Shown here: piece by piece, positions 1 to 10,294 of the stretch
Position numbering within the stretch: the stretch's first letter is position 1
How the letters are laid out: every line of letters starts with the position of its first letter
The notes under the pieces: generated by a model
What the model saw: only the letters and a program-made list of their open reading frames with translations
Databases searched by the model: none
Told to the model about the DNA's origin: nothing
Source of the DNA: Thalassolituus hydrocarboniclasticus
Lineage (GTDB): Bacteria; Pseudomonadota; Gammaproteobacteria; Pseudomonadales; Oceanobacteraceae
Direction of reading: 5' to 3'
Length of the DNA: 64,000 nucleotides
NCBI RefSeq assembly: GCF_025345565.1
Contig: NZ_CP054475.1
Coordinates: 1,394,448-1,458,447, forward strand
Translations under genes and position numbers: made by a program

Positions 1-1807
1 GACTGAATGCACGGCCGGCGTGGAAACCGCGCTCATCGCAGCTGACCACTTCCATATAAGGTGGAATGGTGGCGGTATCCAGCTGCACCACGTGGGTGCC
101 CGGACGGACGTTTTCGATATGCCATTCACCATTGGCATCGGTGACGACATAGGTGCCGTCTTCCATAAACAGACGCACATTGGAGACGGCTTCGGCATCG
201 AGATTACCGTTACAGTCGTCGAGGTAGACGCGGCCAAACAAACGCGCACTGTCTTTAAAAAATTCGTCGGCGATCTGTACCTGAGCCTGGGCAATATTAC
301 TCTGCACTTCATCATCAACCAGCCAGGCTTTGTTGATTAATGCGCCTTGTGCCTGGGCGGTAATCTGGGTGACGTACGTCAGCAGCAGTGAGCCGTTCGC
401 ATCGATATCGGGCAGGGCAAAAGTCAGCTGGCGGCCGTTGCTGCTGATCACCGGGTCGGCAATTTTTTCATCGTTAATACGCACAGAGCCATTGCGCAGA
501 CGCATTCCCAATGGCAACTGGTCAATAATATTGGCGCCTTTGACGGCCACCTGAGCATTATTCAGGCGAATGCTGAACTGTACAAAATCACCAATGCCGG
601 CTTCGTTTTTACTGGCGGTCTTACTCAGTAATACACCACCTTCAAGCGGGTCGGCGGCGATGTCGGAAATAAATACCCGGCCGCCCGCCAGACTGAACAC
701 TTCGCCGCGGGAAATGGTATTCAGTTCGAACGGACCATTCGGCACATTATTCAGATCGTTACTGTCCAGCTGCGATGGTACGCGGTATTTTGCCGGTGCT
801 TCAAACTGCAGCTGGTAATTTCCGGCCGGCACATAAGGGAAACGGAAGCTGCCATCGGGGAAGCTGTTGGCATCGCGGGCCAGAGCGGCAATGCCTATCG
901 ACTGGCGCTGAACTTTAGGGCCGGTGACAACACTGGCAGGCCATGGGGTAACGCCATCATCGTCAAACACGGTGGCAGGATTACCGGTATCGGCATTAAT
1001 TAAGGTAACGGTTACGCCATTAACCGGTGCGCCGGTTTGTGCATCAAAGATGCGGCTGTATGGGTCAAAGCGGGTATTCAGCGTTACTGTATCGGTTACG
1101 TCGCTGCTGTCCTGATAACTGATGGTGGCGTTCTGACCATAGGATAATGACAGGGCACAATCGTAATTCACGTTATTGTTGTCGCTTAAACGTGTCGGCA
1201 AAACGCCAACAAAGATACCGGTATTGTCGCCGGTTTCGGTTAAGCGTAAATGTTCGGTGTCTGAACCATTGCTGTTGCGGACATCGATTTCAATCTGGTC
1301 GGGGCGGGCTGAATTCAGATTTTTATCCAGCTCCACCACCTGAATAATTAAAGGCTCACCAATTTTAAAACCGTATTCGACGGCATTCAGCTGGTAGCTG
1401 CCAGGCAAAGACTGTGCATTGCCGGATAAATCGGTAAAAGCGGTTAATGCAGAAAAATTACCGCTGCTGTCGGCACATTCACTGCCATTAATAATGGTGC
1501 CGGAAGCGGATGATCCGCCGTTGTGCAGTAGCAGCATCTCGGCCGGAGTCGGAGCGACGGCCGCCGGATTAATTTCTTCAGTAACCAGTGTTGCAGAACT
1601 GCTGACACTGTCGGTTAAACCATTGCTGCGTTCAAAAGAAGCAACAGCGGTATTAGTAATGGGAGTATTGGCCGGGGTAACCGCGGCCAATACCTGCTGA
1701 CTGAGCAGCAAACAGCCGGCAACGGCAAACGCCAGACAGCCGCGAACGGCGGTCTTACGACCGCGGTTCAACAGTTGAGTGCGAATGCGTTGCAGGCTGT
1801 TCTGCAT
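1..1807 (-). CDS. large secreted DUF11/SdrD-B surface protein (partial, runs off left edge)
   Basis: An open frame of 602 codons reaches the window edge without a stop. It starts at ATG 1807, two bases after the stop of the upstream gene. A long basic n-region is followed by a hydrophobic core ending in QQVLAA, a signal peptide. The visible part holds a beta-rich N-terminal region, a prealbumin-like insert (APVNGVTVTLINADTG), a DUF11 domain around residues 385-480 (LSKTASKNEAGIGDFVQF) and the start of an SdrD-B/Cna-B-like module (DDCNGNLDAEAVSNVRLF). Such proteins are surface or envelope proteins built from Ig-like domains. It is the last and largest visible member of an operon whose upstream genes encode smaller related proteins. 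The C-terminus and any anchoring domain lie outside the window. Function unknown. Confidence 0.8.
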   Translation of the reverse strand, partial: MQNSLQRIRTQLLNRGRKTAVRGCLAFAVAGCLLLSQQVLAAVTPANTPITNTAVASFERSNGLTDSVSSSATLVTEEINPAAVAPTPAEMLLLHNGGSSASGTIINGSECADSSGNFSALTAFTDLSGNAQSLPGSYQLNAVEYGFKIGEPLIIQVVELDKNLNSARPDQIEIDVRNSNGSDTEHLRLTETGDNTGIFVGVLPTRLSDNNNVNYDCALSLSYGQNATISYQDSSDVTDTVTLNTRFDPYSRIFDAQTGAPVNGVTVTLINADTGNPATVFDDDGVTPWPASVVTGPKVQRQSIGIAALARDANSFPDGSFRFPYVPAGNYQLQFEAPAKYRVPSQLDSNDLNNVPNGPFELNTISRGEVFSLAGGRVFISDIAADPLEGGVLLSKTASKNEAGIGDFVQFSIRLNNAQVAVKGANIIDQLPLGMRLRNGSVRINDEKIADPVISSNGRQLTFALPDIDANGSLLLTYVTQITAQAQGALINKAWLVDDEVQSNIAQAQVQIADEFFKDSARLFGRVYLDDCNGNLDAEAVSNVRLFMEDGTYVVTDANGEWHIENVRPGTHVVQLDTATIPPYMEVVSCDERGFHAGRAFS

Positions 1808-1809
1808 GA

Positions 1810-2991
1810 TCAGTCGACCGTCACAGTAAAGGTGATAGTGCTGGTATATTTCGCCGGGAAGGTGGTGTAGGTCGCTTTAATTACACCGCCGTCGTTGAAT
1901 GGCAAGGTTTCCGGATCCTTGTAGGTCAACGCCGCATCGATACCGTCACGCACTACTGCTTTCGCGTCAAAGCATGCGAATGCAGTGTTGTTGCAGTAAG
2001 TAGTGTTGGCCGGGATGGCATCGGCAATATTAACGTCAGTAGCGTTCTCACTGCCCAGGTTGGTCAGGTGAATGGTGTACTGAACGGTTGCGCCGGGAAT
2101 GGCTTTCGGACTTGCCGCTTCGTTAATCGGATCCCAGATCACTTTGGATTCTTTAAGGAAACCATTTTTGTTTGGATTGGTAGGATCAGTCGGATCAGTG
2201 ACTTCGAAATCCGGGAAGGCCAGGAACAGGGCGTCCCATGCCGATTCGGTAGCATTACCGATTTCAGATTCGTTATCACCCGCTTGTGCGTCGTCAGCAA
2301 ATACAAACTGAACGGTATCCGTGTCGGCCTGACCAACATTGTCAGTAACAGCAACAGGGTCGGTTTCACCAACAACAGTCACTTCGCTTGCGGTTGCTGT
2401 TAACTGTACGGCGAAAACATCTTGATCCACACCTTTGATTTCACTGGTTGGAATCAGAACCCAGACCAGTGCTGTGGTGTTGCTGGCATTTCCGTCTTCA
2501 TTCAGAGAGATATTACCAGTCAGTTCGGTTGCCGGAGCGGCAGCACCAGCAGCACTGCTGTACAGTTTAAAAAGGTTGCTTACCGGATCTTTGGTATCAG
2601 CCAGCGAGGTGTAATCTGTACCGGTAAAACCCAAGGTCGCAGCACTGGTGCCGTCACCATTTACCGGTGTAAGGGCGAAAGTAGTTGGCGCGTTGGTGGT
2701 GTTGGCCAGATTAAATTTACCCATCACGTAGTATTTGCTGCCAGCAACATCAATTTCAGCTGATGCATTTGGCGCTGCAATATCAGCACGTGCCAGGTTA
2801 AAGTCGATTTTTACGTCGACCTGCAGTTTTTTCTCAGCTTTTACTTCAGTTTGGGAGACGTTATTAACTTTGTAGTTAAGCGTCGCAGTATTTACGATTT
2901 CAATACCGGCTTGTGTCGCCGCCTGAGCCCCAAAACTTACGAGGCCGGCGAAGGACATAGCAGCAGGCAGAATCAGTTTTTGTATGTTCAT
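1810..2991 (-). CDS. secreted DUF11-containing protein
   Basis: 393 residues with a clear signal peptide (cleavage near FGAQAA). The start region NTATLNYKVNN is shared with the 339-residue protein two genes upstream. The middle is an acidic, Thr/Asn/Asp-rich beta domain. The C-terminal ~90 residues form a DUF11 repeat (GATVQYTIHLTNLGSENATD, ...ADAIPANTTYC) of the type found in bacterial surface and S-layer-like proteins. No catalytic motif is visible. It lies 14 bp after the stop of the preceding gene and 2 bp before the next, so it is translationally linked to both. Role unknown; a structural surface component is the likeliest reading. Confidence 0.8.
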   Translation of the reverse strand: MNIQKLILPAAMSFAGLVSFGAQAATQAGIEIVNTATLNYKVNNVSQTEVKAEKKLQVDVKIDFNLARADIAAPNASAEIDVAGSKYYVMGKFNLANTTNAPTTFALTPVNGDGTSAATLGFTGTDYTSLADTKDPVSNLFKLYSSAAGAAAPATELTGNISLNEDGNASNTTALVWVLIPTSEIKGVDQDVFAVQLTATASEVTVVGETDPVAVTDNVGQADTDTVQFVFADDAQAGDNESEIGNATESAWDALFLAFPDFEVTDPTDPTNPNKNGFLKESKVIWDPINEAASPKAIPGATVQYTIHLTNLGSENATDVNIADAIPANTTYCNNTAFACFDAKAVVRDGIDAALTYKDPETLPFNDGGVIKATYTTFPAKYTSTITFTVTVD

Positions 2992-3005
2992 ACAGATTCT
3001 CCGGG

Positions 3006-3467
3006 TTATTTAATACGAACTTTAAATTCCACTTTACCGCTGGCTCCGGCTTCGACCGGCTGAGTCAGCATCCAGCGGATGTGGCTGTAGTCTTCCGCTT
3101 TTGCCGCACGGGTAGTGCCCTGTGCAGTGACGGTCAGTTCGCTGGCTTTGCCAAAGTTCTGACCACCGTCAACGGAATAGGTAATGGTGCTGTTGGCACC
3201 GGTTGCACTGTTGGCGATGTAGATCGTTTCGGCAGGAACCGGGTTATTGATTACAACGCCTTCAGCGGCTTCCTTGCCGTTATTGTTGTAAGAGATGCGG
3301 TAACCGACTTTATCGCCGGGTACTACTTTCTCAGGTGTTTGCCACTCTTCCACAACGCTGCCGTCGGCCTGTTGCACCGCAACGATTTTAAAAGCCTCGG
3401 TGGTCAGGCTTACTTCGGCCATTGCCAGAGCAGGAAGAAAAGCAAATGCGAGCAGAAGAGTGCGCAT
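3006..3467 (-). CDS. small secreted DUF11-like protein
   Basis: 153 residues from ATG 3467, chosen because it begins a compact signal peptide (MRTLLLAFAFLPALAMA) and follows a GAGG ribosome site. A longer in-frame start would overlap the upstream gene and spoil the signal peptide. The mature part is a single DUF11-like beta-sandwich (VPGDKVGYRISYNNNGKEAA, then VINNPVPAETIYIANS) ending in a strand GKVEFKVRIK. It sits 13 bp after the stop of the 339-residue gene. It is probably one domain of the same surface assembly as its neighbours. No enzymatic motif. Confidence 0.8.
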   Translation of the reverse strand: MRTLLLAFAFLPALAMAEVSLTTEAFKIVAVQQADGSVVEEWQTPEKVVPGDKVGYRISYNNNGKEAAEGVVINNPVPAETIYIANSATGANSTITYSVDGGQNFGKASELTVTAQGTTRAAKAEDYSHIRWMLTQPVEAGASGKVEFKVRIK

Positions 3468-3480
3468 AAATACCTCGTTA

Positions 3481-4500
3481 TTAATCGATGGTGGCGGTGA
3501 ACTGGATGGTGTAATCGCCGGCTGCTGCCTGATTACCCAAAACAAAGGTCACACGGCCGTTGTTGCCAGCATTGGCGTCATAACGGCCCGCATCCGGATC
3601 GGCTGCAGAATCGGTGTTGGCTGAGGCATTGGTGGTTGTCAGCAGGGTACCGGCCAGGTTGCTGTTTGCCAGCAGCAGGGAGCCTGTGTTGTAAGTCAGG
3701 TTCGCTGGCAGCTCATCGACGATGCGCAGGTTATTAACCGCAGCGGTTACCTGAACCAGAATCTGATAGGTCACCACACTGCCTGGCACTTTTACGCTGC
3801 CCAGAGTTGGGTGCTCGGTCGACAGAATGCTTTTGGTGATAACAACCAGACCGGCGGTTGAGGTTACTTTATAGCTGCTGGCTTTGATTGCACCGCCAGC
3901 ATCATTGGCCAGTACCGCATCGGTACCGCCATCGCCCTGACCTGCAAGTACCTGACCCTGTATCCCCGTCGAGGCACCTGGGGTCGCAGAGGTAACGTTA
4001 AAGGCGATATTAGCGGTATCGTCGATTCCCTGGGCAGCCGGAATATCAACCACAACAAAGACTTTGGTGGCCTGTTCCGGAGTCAGGTTAATATTGGTGA
4101 CTTCACTTTCAGTGCCCTGAAATCCTGGTACATCGTCATCCAGATAAATCTTAACGTTGGTAACATCGAACGCATCGCCGGTACCGTTGCTGACGGCCAG
4201 GTCGAATGATTCATCACCGTTACCGGTATTTGTGATGGTGTATTCAATAACCTGAGCAGTGCTGCCAGCCTGAACTTCCAGTGCATTGGTAACGCTGCTG
4301 GTCACTGCAACGTCGATTTTTTCCTGCACAACAAATTCCGTCGTGCTGCTGACGCTCAGCTGTGAAGTTGCATCGGCTGGTGCGTAGTACGTTGCTGTTG
4401 CGGTGTTTTTAATCTGGGTGCCGACAGAGGTCGCCGCCCAGCCACTTGCCGAGGCAAGCATACCTGCGAGAAGCAGGGACGTGCGTTTAATGGTCTGCAT
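3481..4500 (-). CDS. secreted DUF11-like protein, first intact gene of the surface-protein operon
   Basis: 339 residues with a signal peptide (LLLAGMLASASGWAA) and an early NTATATYYAP segment like the 393-residue paralogue. It contains two or three beta-sandwich domains; the C-terminal one is DUF11-like (VTYQILVQVTAAVNNLRIVDELPANLTYNTGS, split here into VTYQILVQV and IVDELPANL). An AAGGAG ribosome site stands six bases before ATG 4500. It heads a four-gene minus-strand operon. Ten bases upstream is the stop codon of what looks like a broken fifth family member. Function unknown; export and assembly on the cell surface are inferred from the signal peptide and domain type. Confidence 0.8.
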   Translation of the reverse strand: MQTIKRTSLLLAGMLASASGWAATSVGTQIKNTATATYYAPADATSQLSVSSTTEFVVQEKIDVAVTSSVTNALEVQAGSTAQVIEYTITNTGNGDESFDLAVSNGTGDAFDVTNVKIYLDDDVPGFQGTESEVTNINLTPEQATKVFVVVDIPAAQGIDDTANIAFNVTSATPGASTGIQGQVLAGQGDGGTDAVLANDAGGAIKASSYKVTSTAGLVVITKSILSTEHPTLGSVKVPGSVVTYQILVQVTAAVNNLRIVDELPANLTYNTGSLLLANSNLAGTLLTTTNASANTDSAADPDAGRYDANAGNNGRVTFVLGNQAAAGDYTIQFTATID

Positions 4501-4510
4501 GGAATGCTCC

Positions 4511-4588
4511 TTATTGGACCTTTACTTTGTAGCGAAATTTGAATTCCGGCTGGCGGGTGCCAGAGGCGTTTTCCGCCTGACTTGCGAC
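4511..4588 (-). pseudogene. possible 3' remnant of a further DUF11-family gene
   Basis: On the minus strand the 25 codons before the TAA at 4511-4513 read as a plausible domain end (ASGTRQPEFKFRYKVKVQ). This resembles the last strand of the 153-residue paralogue (ASGKVEFKVRIK). The stop lies directly before the AAGGAG site of the 339-residue gene, the normal operon spacing. Upstream of about 4590 the frame loses any family resemblance. I read it as the leftover tail of a deleted operon gene; chance similarity over such a short stretch cannot be excluded. Confidence 0.3.
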
Positions 4589-4599
4589 GCCAGAAAAAG

Positions 4600-5312
4600 G
4601 AAGGGCTGTGCTTTTAAGAACGGCCGGCTTCAGGCCGGAGAGGGCTGCAGATATTTTCGTCAGGGATCTGGCAGGCTGTGCCTGGTGGCAAATTGCGGAA
4701 AAAAAGGCGTGCGGAATGCTTCCCGTACGGCAAAAATTCCGGAACTTGTTAATCGTTGTAAAATTAAACAAAGCCTGTTTGCTCAAAGTGTAATCCGTAC
4801 CTTTGTCTTAAAACGTTCTGCCTTATGTTTCACGGAGGCATCTTAGGTAGGGCATATGGTTGAGTCAATTTGCCGGCAGGCACCAGACGGGCTTTAAAAC
4901 TGTGATGTAACACACTGTTTTTAGAGAATAATTTTCGTTTACTTAAAAAGTGACATTTTTCTTCATGTTTGCCTGCATTGCAGGAAAGAATATTAAAAAA
5001 ATACTACTCATAACTGTCGTTTATGAGTGGAATGTGACAGAAATTGTCACCCGCACTCACCCCTTCAGTTGGCCGTAACCATTTGTAACAAAAAGAGTAT
5101 TTTTGTGACATTGATATAAATATTTATAGCTGAGTGTCAATTTTCTTGTGAATAGGTCTGTTAATTCGTCAGAAAATTTTTGTTTGCAGCGGATTGGTAA
5201 GTAAATCGCTATCTTCTGTAACTATAAATATCCGCAGATCCGGAAATGCTGAATGCTGGGTGGCGCCGTGGTTTTAAAATTGCGCAGTGCTTTATGTGCC
5301 GGAATGATTCTG
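4600..5312. other. AT-rich non-coding region upstream of the DUF11 operon
   Basis: No convincing coding frame on either strand. From about 4850 the DNA becomes clearly AT-rich, with several short TGTAACA/TGTTACA-like and TGTGACA-like words near 4900-5120 that could bind regulators. The promoter of the minus-strand operon should lie here. A small GC-rich hairpin (GCCGGCTTCAGGCCGGC-like) is visible near 4622-4640. I could not assign a specific -10/-35 pair. Confidence 0.4.
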
Positions 5313-5384
5313 TCTCAGCCTCTCAGCCTCTCAGCCTCTCAGCCTCTCAGCCTCTCAGCCTCTCAGCCTCTCAATCTCACAATC
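5313..5384. repeat. 8-bp tandem repeat (TCTCAGCC)n
   Basis: Seven perfect head-to-tail copies of TCTCAGCC occupy 5313-5368, followed by two decayed copies (TCTCAATC, TCACAATC). The array is in non-coding DNA between the DUF11 operon and the porin. It is a simple-sequence tract likely to change length by slippage. Confidence 0.95.
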
Positions 5385-5447
5385 CCTCAGGCTTGGCAGT
5401 GCCATCTCTGGTCAGCCAGGCGTTCTGATCCCCGGCCGCCAGTGGCC

Positions 5448-5520
5448 GCAGAGAAGGAGCTGCAGAGAAGGAGCTGCAGAGAAGGAGCTGCAGAGAAGGA
5501 GCTGCAGAGAAGGAGCTGCA
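5448..5520. repeat. 14-bp tandem repeat (GCAGAGAAGGAGCT)n
   Basis: Five perfect copies of GCAGAGAAGGAGCT run from 5448 to 5517, then a partial GCA. The array lies between the 8-bp array and the porin terminator. Each unit contains AAGGAG, but no reading frame follows that would use it as a ribosome site. Confidence 0.95.
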
Positions 5521-5543
5521 CTTTGATTGGATTCAGTTCAGGC

Positions 5544-5577
5544 ATAAAAAAACCCGGCAAGAGCCGGGTTTTTTTAT
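5544..5577 (-). terminator. rho-independent terminator of the porin gene
   Basis: Stem AACCCGGC/GCCGGGTT with loop AAGA, flanked by A7 and T7, 16 bp past the porin stop. It is nearly symmetric, so it would also stop transcription coming from the left. Confidence 0.9.
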
Positions 5578-5592
5578 TACCTCAGATACAGA

Positions 5593-6753
5593 TCAGAAGC
5601 TGTATTTGGCGGTAAAGTGCAGGCGGTTCAGATCGCCTTCATTTTTGGTAGTAGATACCTTTTCCAGCGTTGCCATGCTGTATTCCACACCATAGGTTAC
5701 TTCTTTGGTTGGGGAGTACATCAGGTTCAGACGGGTGCTGCTTGATGATTCAACACGTCCTGCAGCGATAGCATCATCATCGTAGTCAGCGTCCAGCATG
5801 GAATAGGCGATGGTGCTGCGCATCTTATCGTTCCAGAAGTGGCGATAAGCAACAAAGGCTGCGTTAACTGTGGTTGCTTTAATGTCGCCACTAGCATCGA
5901 CGATGGCATCCTGAGCTGCTGCAAGACCTACGTAGCGGGCAACATCACCGGTGGTGTAGCTGAACTTCAGATCATCGGCGCCGAGCTTGACCATACCGGA
6001 CAGGCTTACACCGAACCCATTAGCTGTTTCATCTACGCCATTCTGTAAACCATCCTGTACTGCAAACTGACGGGCAATTGCGGCAACGGTAAAGGCATGA
6101 TCACCGGTCTTCAGGTTGTAACGGGCAACGATATCAGGCAGGCCGGAATCATCGGTAGTCAGTGTGCCCGGTGCTCCTGGAGCGGCAGGTGCTGTGACAA
6201 GGGTGGTTTCCGGGTTTTCCAGAGCAAACTGGAAGTCACCCATGGTGTAGCGGATCTGTGCCTGACGGTTAAATACGGTACCGTCACTGACACCGAGGAA
6301 GTCCACGGTTTCCGGCAGAGCGCCGACGTTCATAAAGGTGGACCAGGTCTGACCAACGGTCAGATTATTATGGGTAAAGAACGCATGACGCAGACGTGGG
6401 CTGTAGGAGTTGGAAACAACTTCGTTACCCTGAGCTGAACCAAGAAAGTCCATTTCTACAAAACCGGTTACCTTGTCACCGCTGTCGGTGGTGGTTACGG
6501 TTTTGAAGTTAATTCGGGAAGATTTGGCGCTGAAGTCGACACTGCTGGTTTCTTCGCCGGTGCCGCCGCTGGTTGGTGTGGCTGACGGTACATAGAAATC
6601 ACGGCCCAGACTCGCTGCGCCAATATCACCATCGGAATAGGTGCTCATCATGGCGTCCATCTTGATATAGCCGCCATAGCTGAACTCGGTATTTGCTGCC
6701 TGAACAGCCATCGGCAGGGCCGCGGCCAACAGAATTGCAGAAGTCTTACGCAT
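5593..6753 (-). CDS. DcaP-like trimeric outer-membrane porin
   Basis: 386 residues from ATG 6753, preceded by AAGGAGAGC. The signal peptide (MRKTSAILLAAALPMAVQA) is followed by FSYGGYIKMDAMMSTYSDGD, the typical first strand of DcaP-like porins. The conserved FVEMDFLG, PRLRHAF and VGQTWSTFM segments and a C-terminal aromatic residue (FTAKYSF) support a beta-barrel inserted by the Bam machinery. DcaP-family channels pass small, often dicarboxylate-like or organic-acid solutes; the substrate here cannot be read from sequence. Its position next to acs fits carboxylate uptake, but that is only context. It is monocistronic, with its own terminator. Confidence 0.85.
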   Translation of the reverse strand: MRKTSAILLAAALPMAVQAANTEFSYGGYIKMDAMMSTYSDGDIGAASLGRDFYVPSATPTSGGTGEETSSVDFSAKSSRINFKTVTTTDSGDKVTGFVEMDFLGSAQGNEVVSNSYSPRLRHAFFTHNNLTVGQTWSTFMNVGALPETVDFLGVSDGTVFNRQAQIRYTMGDFQFALENPETTLVTAPAAPGAPGTLTTDDSGLPDIVARYNLKTGDHAFTVAAIARQFAVQDGLQNGVDETANGFGVSLSGMVKLGADDLKFSYTTGDVARYVGLAAAQDAIVDASGDIKATTVNAAFVAYRHFWNDKMRSTIAYSMLDADYDDDAIAAGRVESSSSTRLNLMYSPTKEVTYGVEYSMATLEKVSTTKNEGDLNRLHFTAKYSF

Positions 6754-7395
6754 GTCGCTCTCCTTATTATCATAGTTGTGCCTGCTCACTATGGTGCACA
6801 GTTTCTGTGCGACGAAATTAGCCAAAGGTCGAAGCTGCGAGGCGTTAAGTAGAAGTACTTACTAACTCTCTGCTGAACTACGGATCAGCATCAGCGCTTT
6901 ACAGCAGCAGCGGGAGCTACAGTTCCGGGGCGTATACAGACTGGCGGGAGAAGAATCTTCCAATGTGATTTATACCGTTAACTCCAATGATCATTCTGCC
7001 ATGGCATTACGTTATTCATTCGGGACAGGCACAGGTGTATATCCGGGCTGATATTCAGATTGAGCAGTTTTTCTTTAGATATCAGCAAGATAACCAAACA
7101 AGAAACACTGGTTCAGGATTCCGTTCGGGGGTATTAAACAGATACCGGTATTTTTATCCCGGCCATTTTCGGGAAAGCGGATACCGGGTTTTGACCGGTC
7201 TCTGGCAGTAAGCCGCAAAGCAGGTATGAGCAGCGACGGCAGATAGCCTGTAAATCCCGGCCAGTGGCTGTTTTTTCCAGCGATAGACCATTGTCTAATT
7301 TGGGGAAGAGCAACCGGTCACTCAATATGAGTTCAAGATAGACATTGCCGCCGAGCACTAGCGAGCTTTAAAAATAATCACTTAGGGAGAACGCT
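6754..7395. other. divergent intergenic region between porin and acs
   Basis: About 640 bp without a believable gene. It must hold the porin promoter (near the right-hand side of the porin start) and the acs promoter. The clearest element is the TAGAC-N4-GTCTA inverted repeat at 7284-7297, about 100 bp before acs. An AAGTACTT palindrome sits near 6854. The short frames inside show no ribosome site or protein-like composition. Confidence 0.5.
7284..7297 (+). promoter_or_regulatory. TAGAC-N4-GTCTA inverted repeat upstream of acs (candidate CrbR site)
   Basis: TAGACCATTGTCTA has perfect 5-bp arms. Related words occur upstream of yjcH-actP (13813-13827) and of the DUF4212/symporter operon (20897-20913). 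All three units are expected targets of the CrbS/CrbR acetate system encoded here. The assignment to CrbR is inference from this co-occurrence. Confidence 0.45.
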
Positions 7396-9348
<1,953 letters not shown>

Positions 9349-9390
9349 TCAGCACGGATGAGCAAGTCATCATCAGGTGTCTGACAGAGC

Positions 9391-9419
9391 TGCCCAGAGA
9401 TTTCTCTGGGCAGTTTTTT
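9391..9419 (+). terminator. rho-independent terminator after acs
   Basis: Perfect 10-bp stem TGCCCAGAGA/TCTCTGGGCA followed by GT6, 42 bp past the acs stop. It separates acs from the response-regulator gene. Confidence 0.9.
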
Positions 9420-9516
9420 GCATTTTTACGGTGGACACAAGCATCTGCTGATAAAATGTCGCACAATAACAAAAGACGGCGGTAAAACCGCTCAGCAGGA
9501 TTCTCCGGAGGGGACT

Positions 9517-10191
9517 ATGCAGCTCGCACAAAAAATCATCATTGCCGATGACCACCCATTATTCCGTACCGCAATGCAGCAGGCGGTTAAACAGCTGGTG
9601 CCTGATGTCACAATTGAACAGGCAGAATCTCTGCCGGAATTGCAGCAGGTCGTGGAGCAGCATAAAGATGCCGATCTGATTCTGCTGGATCTGCAGATGC
9701 CGGGAGCACACGGTTATTCCGGACTGGTCTTTCTGCGCTCACATTATCCGGAAATTCCGGTGATTGTTGTGTCGGCCTGTGAAGATCCGGCCATTATGTG
9801 TCAGGCGATCGACCACGAAGCCTCGGGATATATCTCTAAATCCTCACCGCTGGAACATATCGCCAAAGCGATAGAAATGGTGCTGCAGGGCGATATTTAT
9901 CTGCCCGATGCCGCCCGTCGTCATCAGCATCAGCCAAACCAGAATGCGCTGGATCTGGCCGAACGTCTGGCCAGTCTGACACCACAGCAGTTCCGCGTAC
10001 TGACCATGATGTCTGAGGGTATGCTGAATAAACAGATCGCCTATGATCTGGACGTCAGCGAAGCCACCATCAAGGCACACGTAACTGCGATTTTCCGCAA
10101 ACTGGGTGTGCGCACCCGGACTCAGGCGGTTATTTCGGTACAGAGTCTGGATTTTGAAAAGCCGGATGCCTTAATGGCGACTCAGGTCTGA
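9517..10191 (+). CDS. crbR: LuxR-family response regulator of the acetate switch (CrbR/ErdR type)
   Basis: 224 residues from ATG 9517, chosen for the GGAGGGG ribosome site and because the receiver domain begins at once (KIIIADDHPLF). Receiver domain about 5-120: acidic pair ADD, phospho-acceptor Asp in LILLDLQMPG, conserved Lys in GYISKSS. LuxR-type HTH about 148-212 (LTPQQFRVLTMMSEGMLNKQ). In Vibrio and Pseudomonas the homologue CrbR/ErdR, driven by the hybrid kinase CrbS, activates acs and acetate-uptake genes. Here it lies between acs and convergent crbS, the same gene company. The symbol rests on family plus context. Confidence 0.85.
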   Translation: MQLAQKIIIADDHPLFRTAMQQAVKQLVPDVTIEQAESLPELQQVVEQHKDADLILLDLQMPGAHGYSGLVFLRSHYPEIPVIVVSACEDPAIMCQAIDHEASGYISKSSPLEHIAKAIEMVLQGDIYLPDAARRHQHQPNQNALDLAERLASLTPQQFRVLTMMSEGMLNKQIAYDLDVSEATIKAHVTAIFRKLGVRTRTQAVISVQSLDFEKPDALMATQV

Positions 10192-10226
10192 TCATTCAGA
10201 GGTCCGCTAAAAACGGATAAACATGA

Positions 10227-10259
10227 TAAAAAAAACAGGAGCATGGCTCCTGTTTTTTT
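10227..10259. terminator. bidirectional terminator between crbR and crbS
   Basis: Stem ACAGGAGC/GCTCCTGT with loop ATG, flanked by A8 and T7. It serves both convergent genes. Confidence 0.9.
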
Positions 10260-10294
10260 ATTGCGGCTATTGGTTTATTTCCGGCAGACAGAAC

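Noticed and set aside
5313-5520. Possible CRISPR array
   Set aside because: Units of 8 and 14 bp are contiguous with no spacers; these are simple tandem repeats.
6987-7358. Small ORFs between the porin and acs
   Set aside because: No ribosome site, no protein-like composition, and they run through the acs promoter region.
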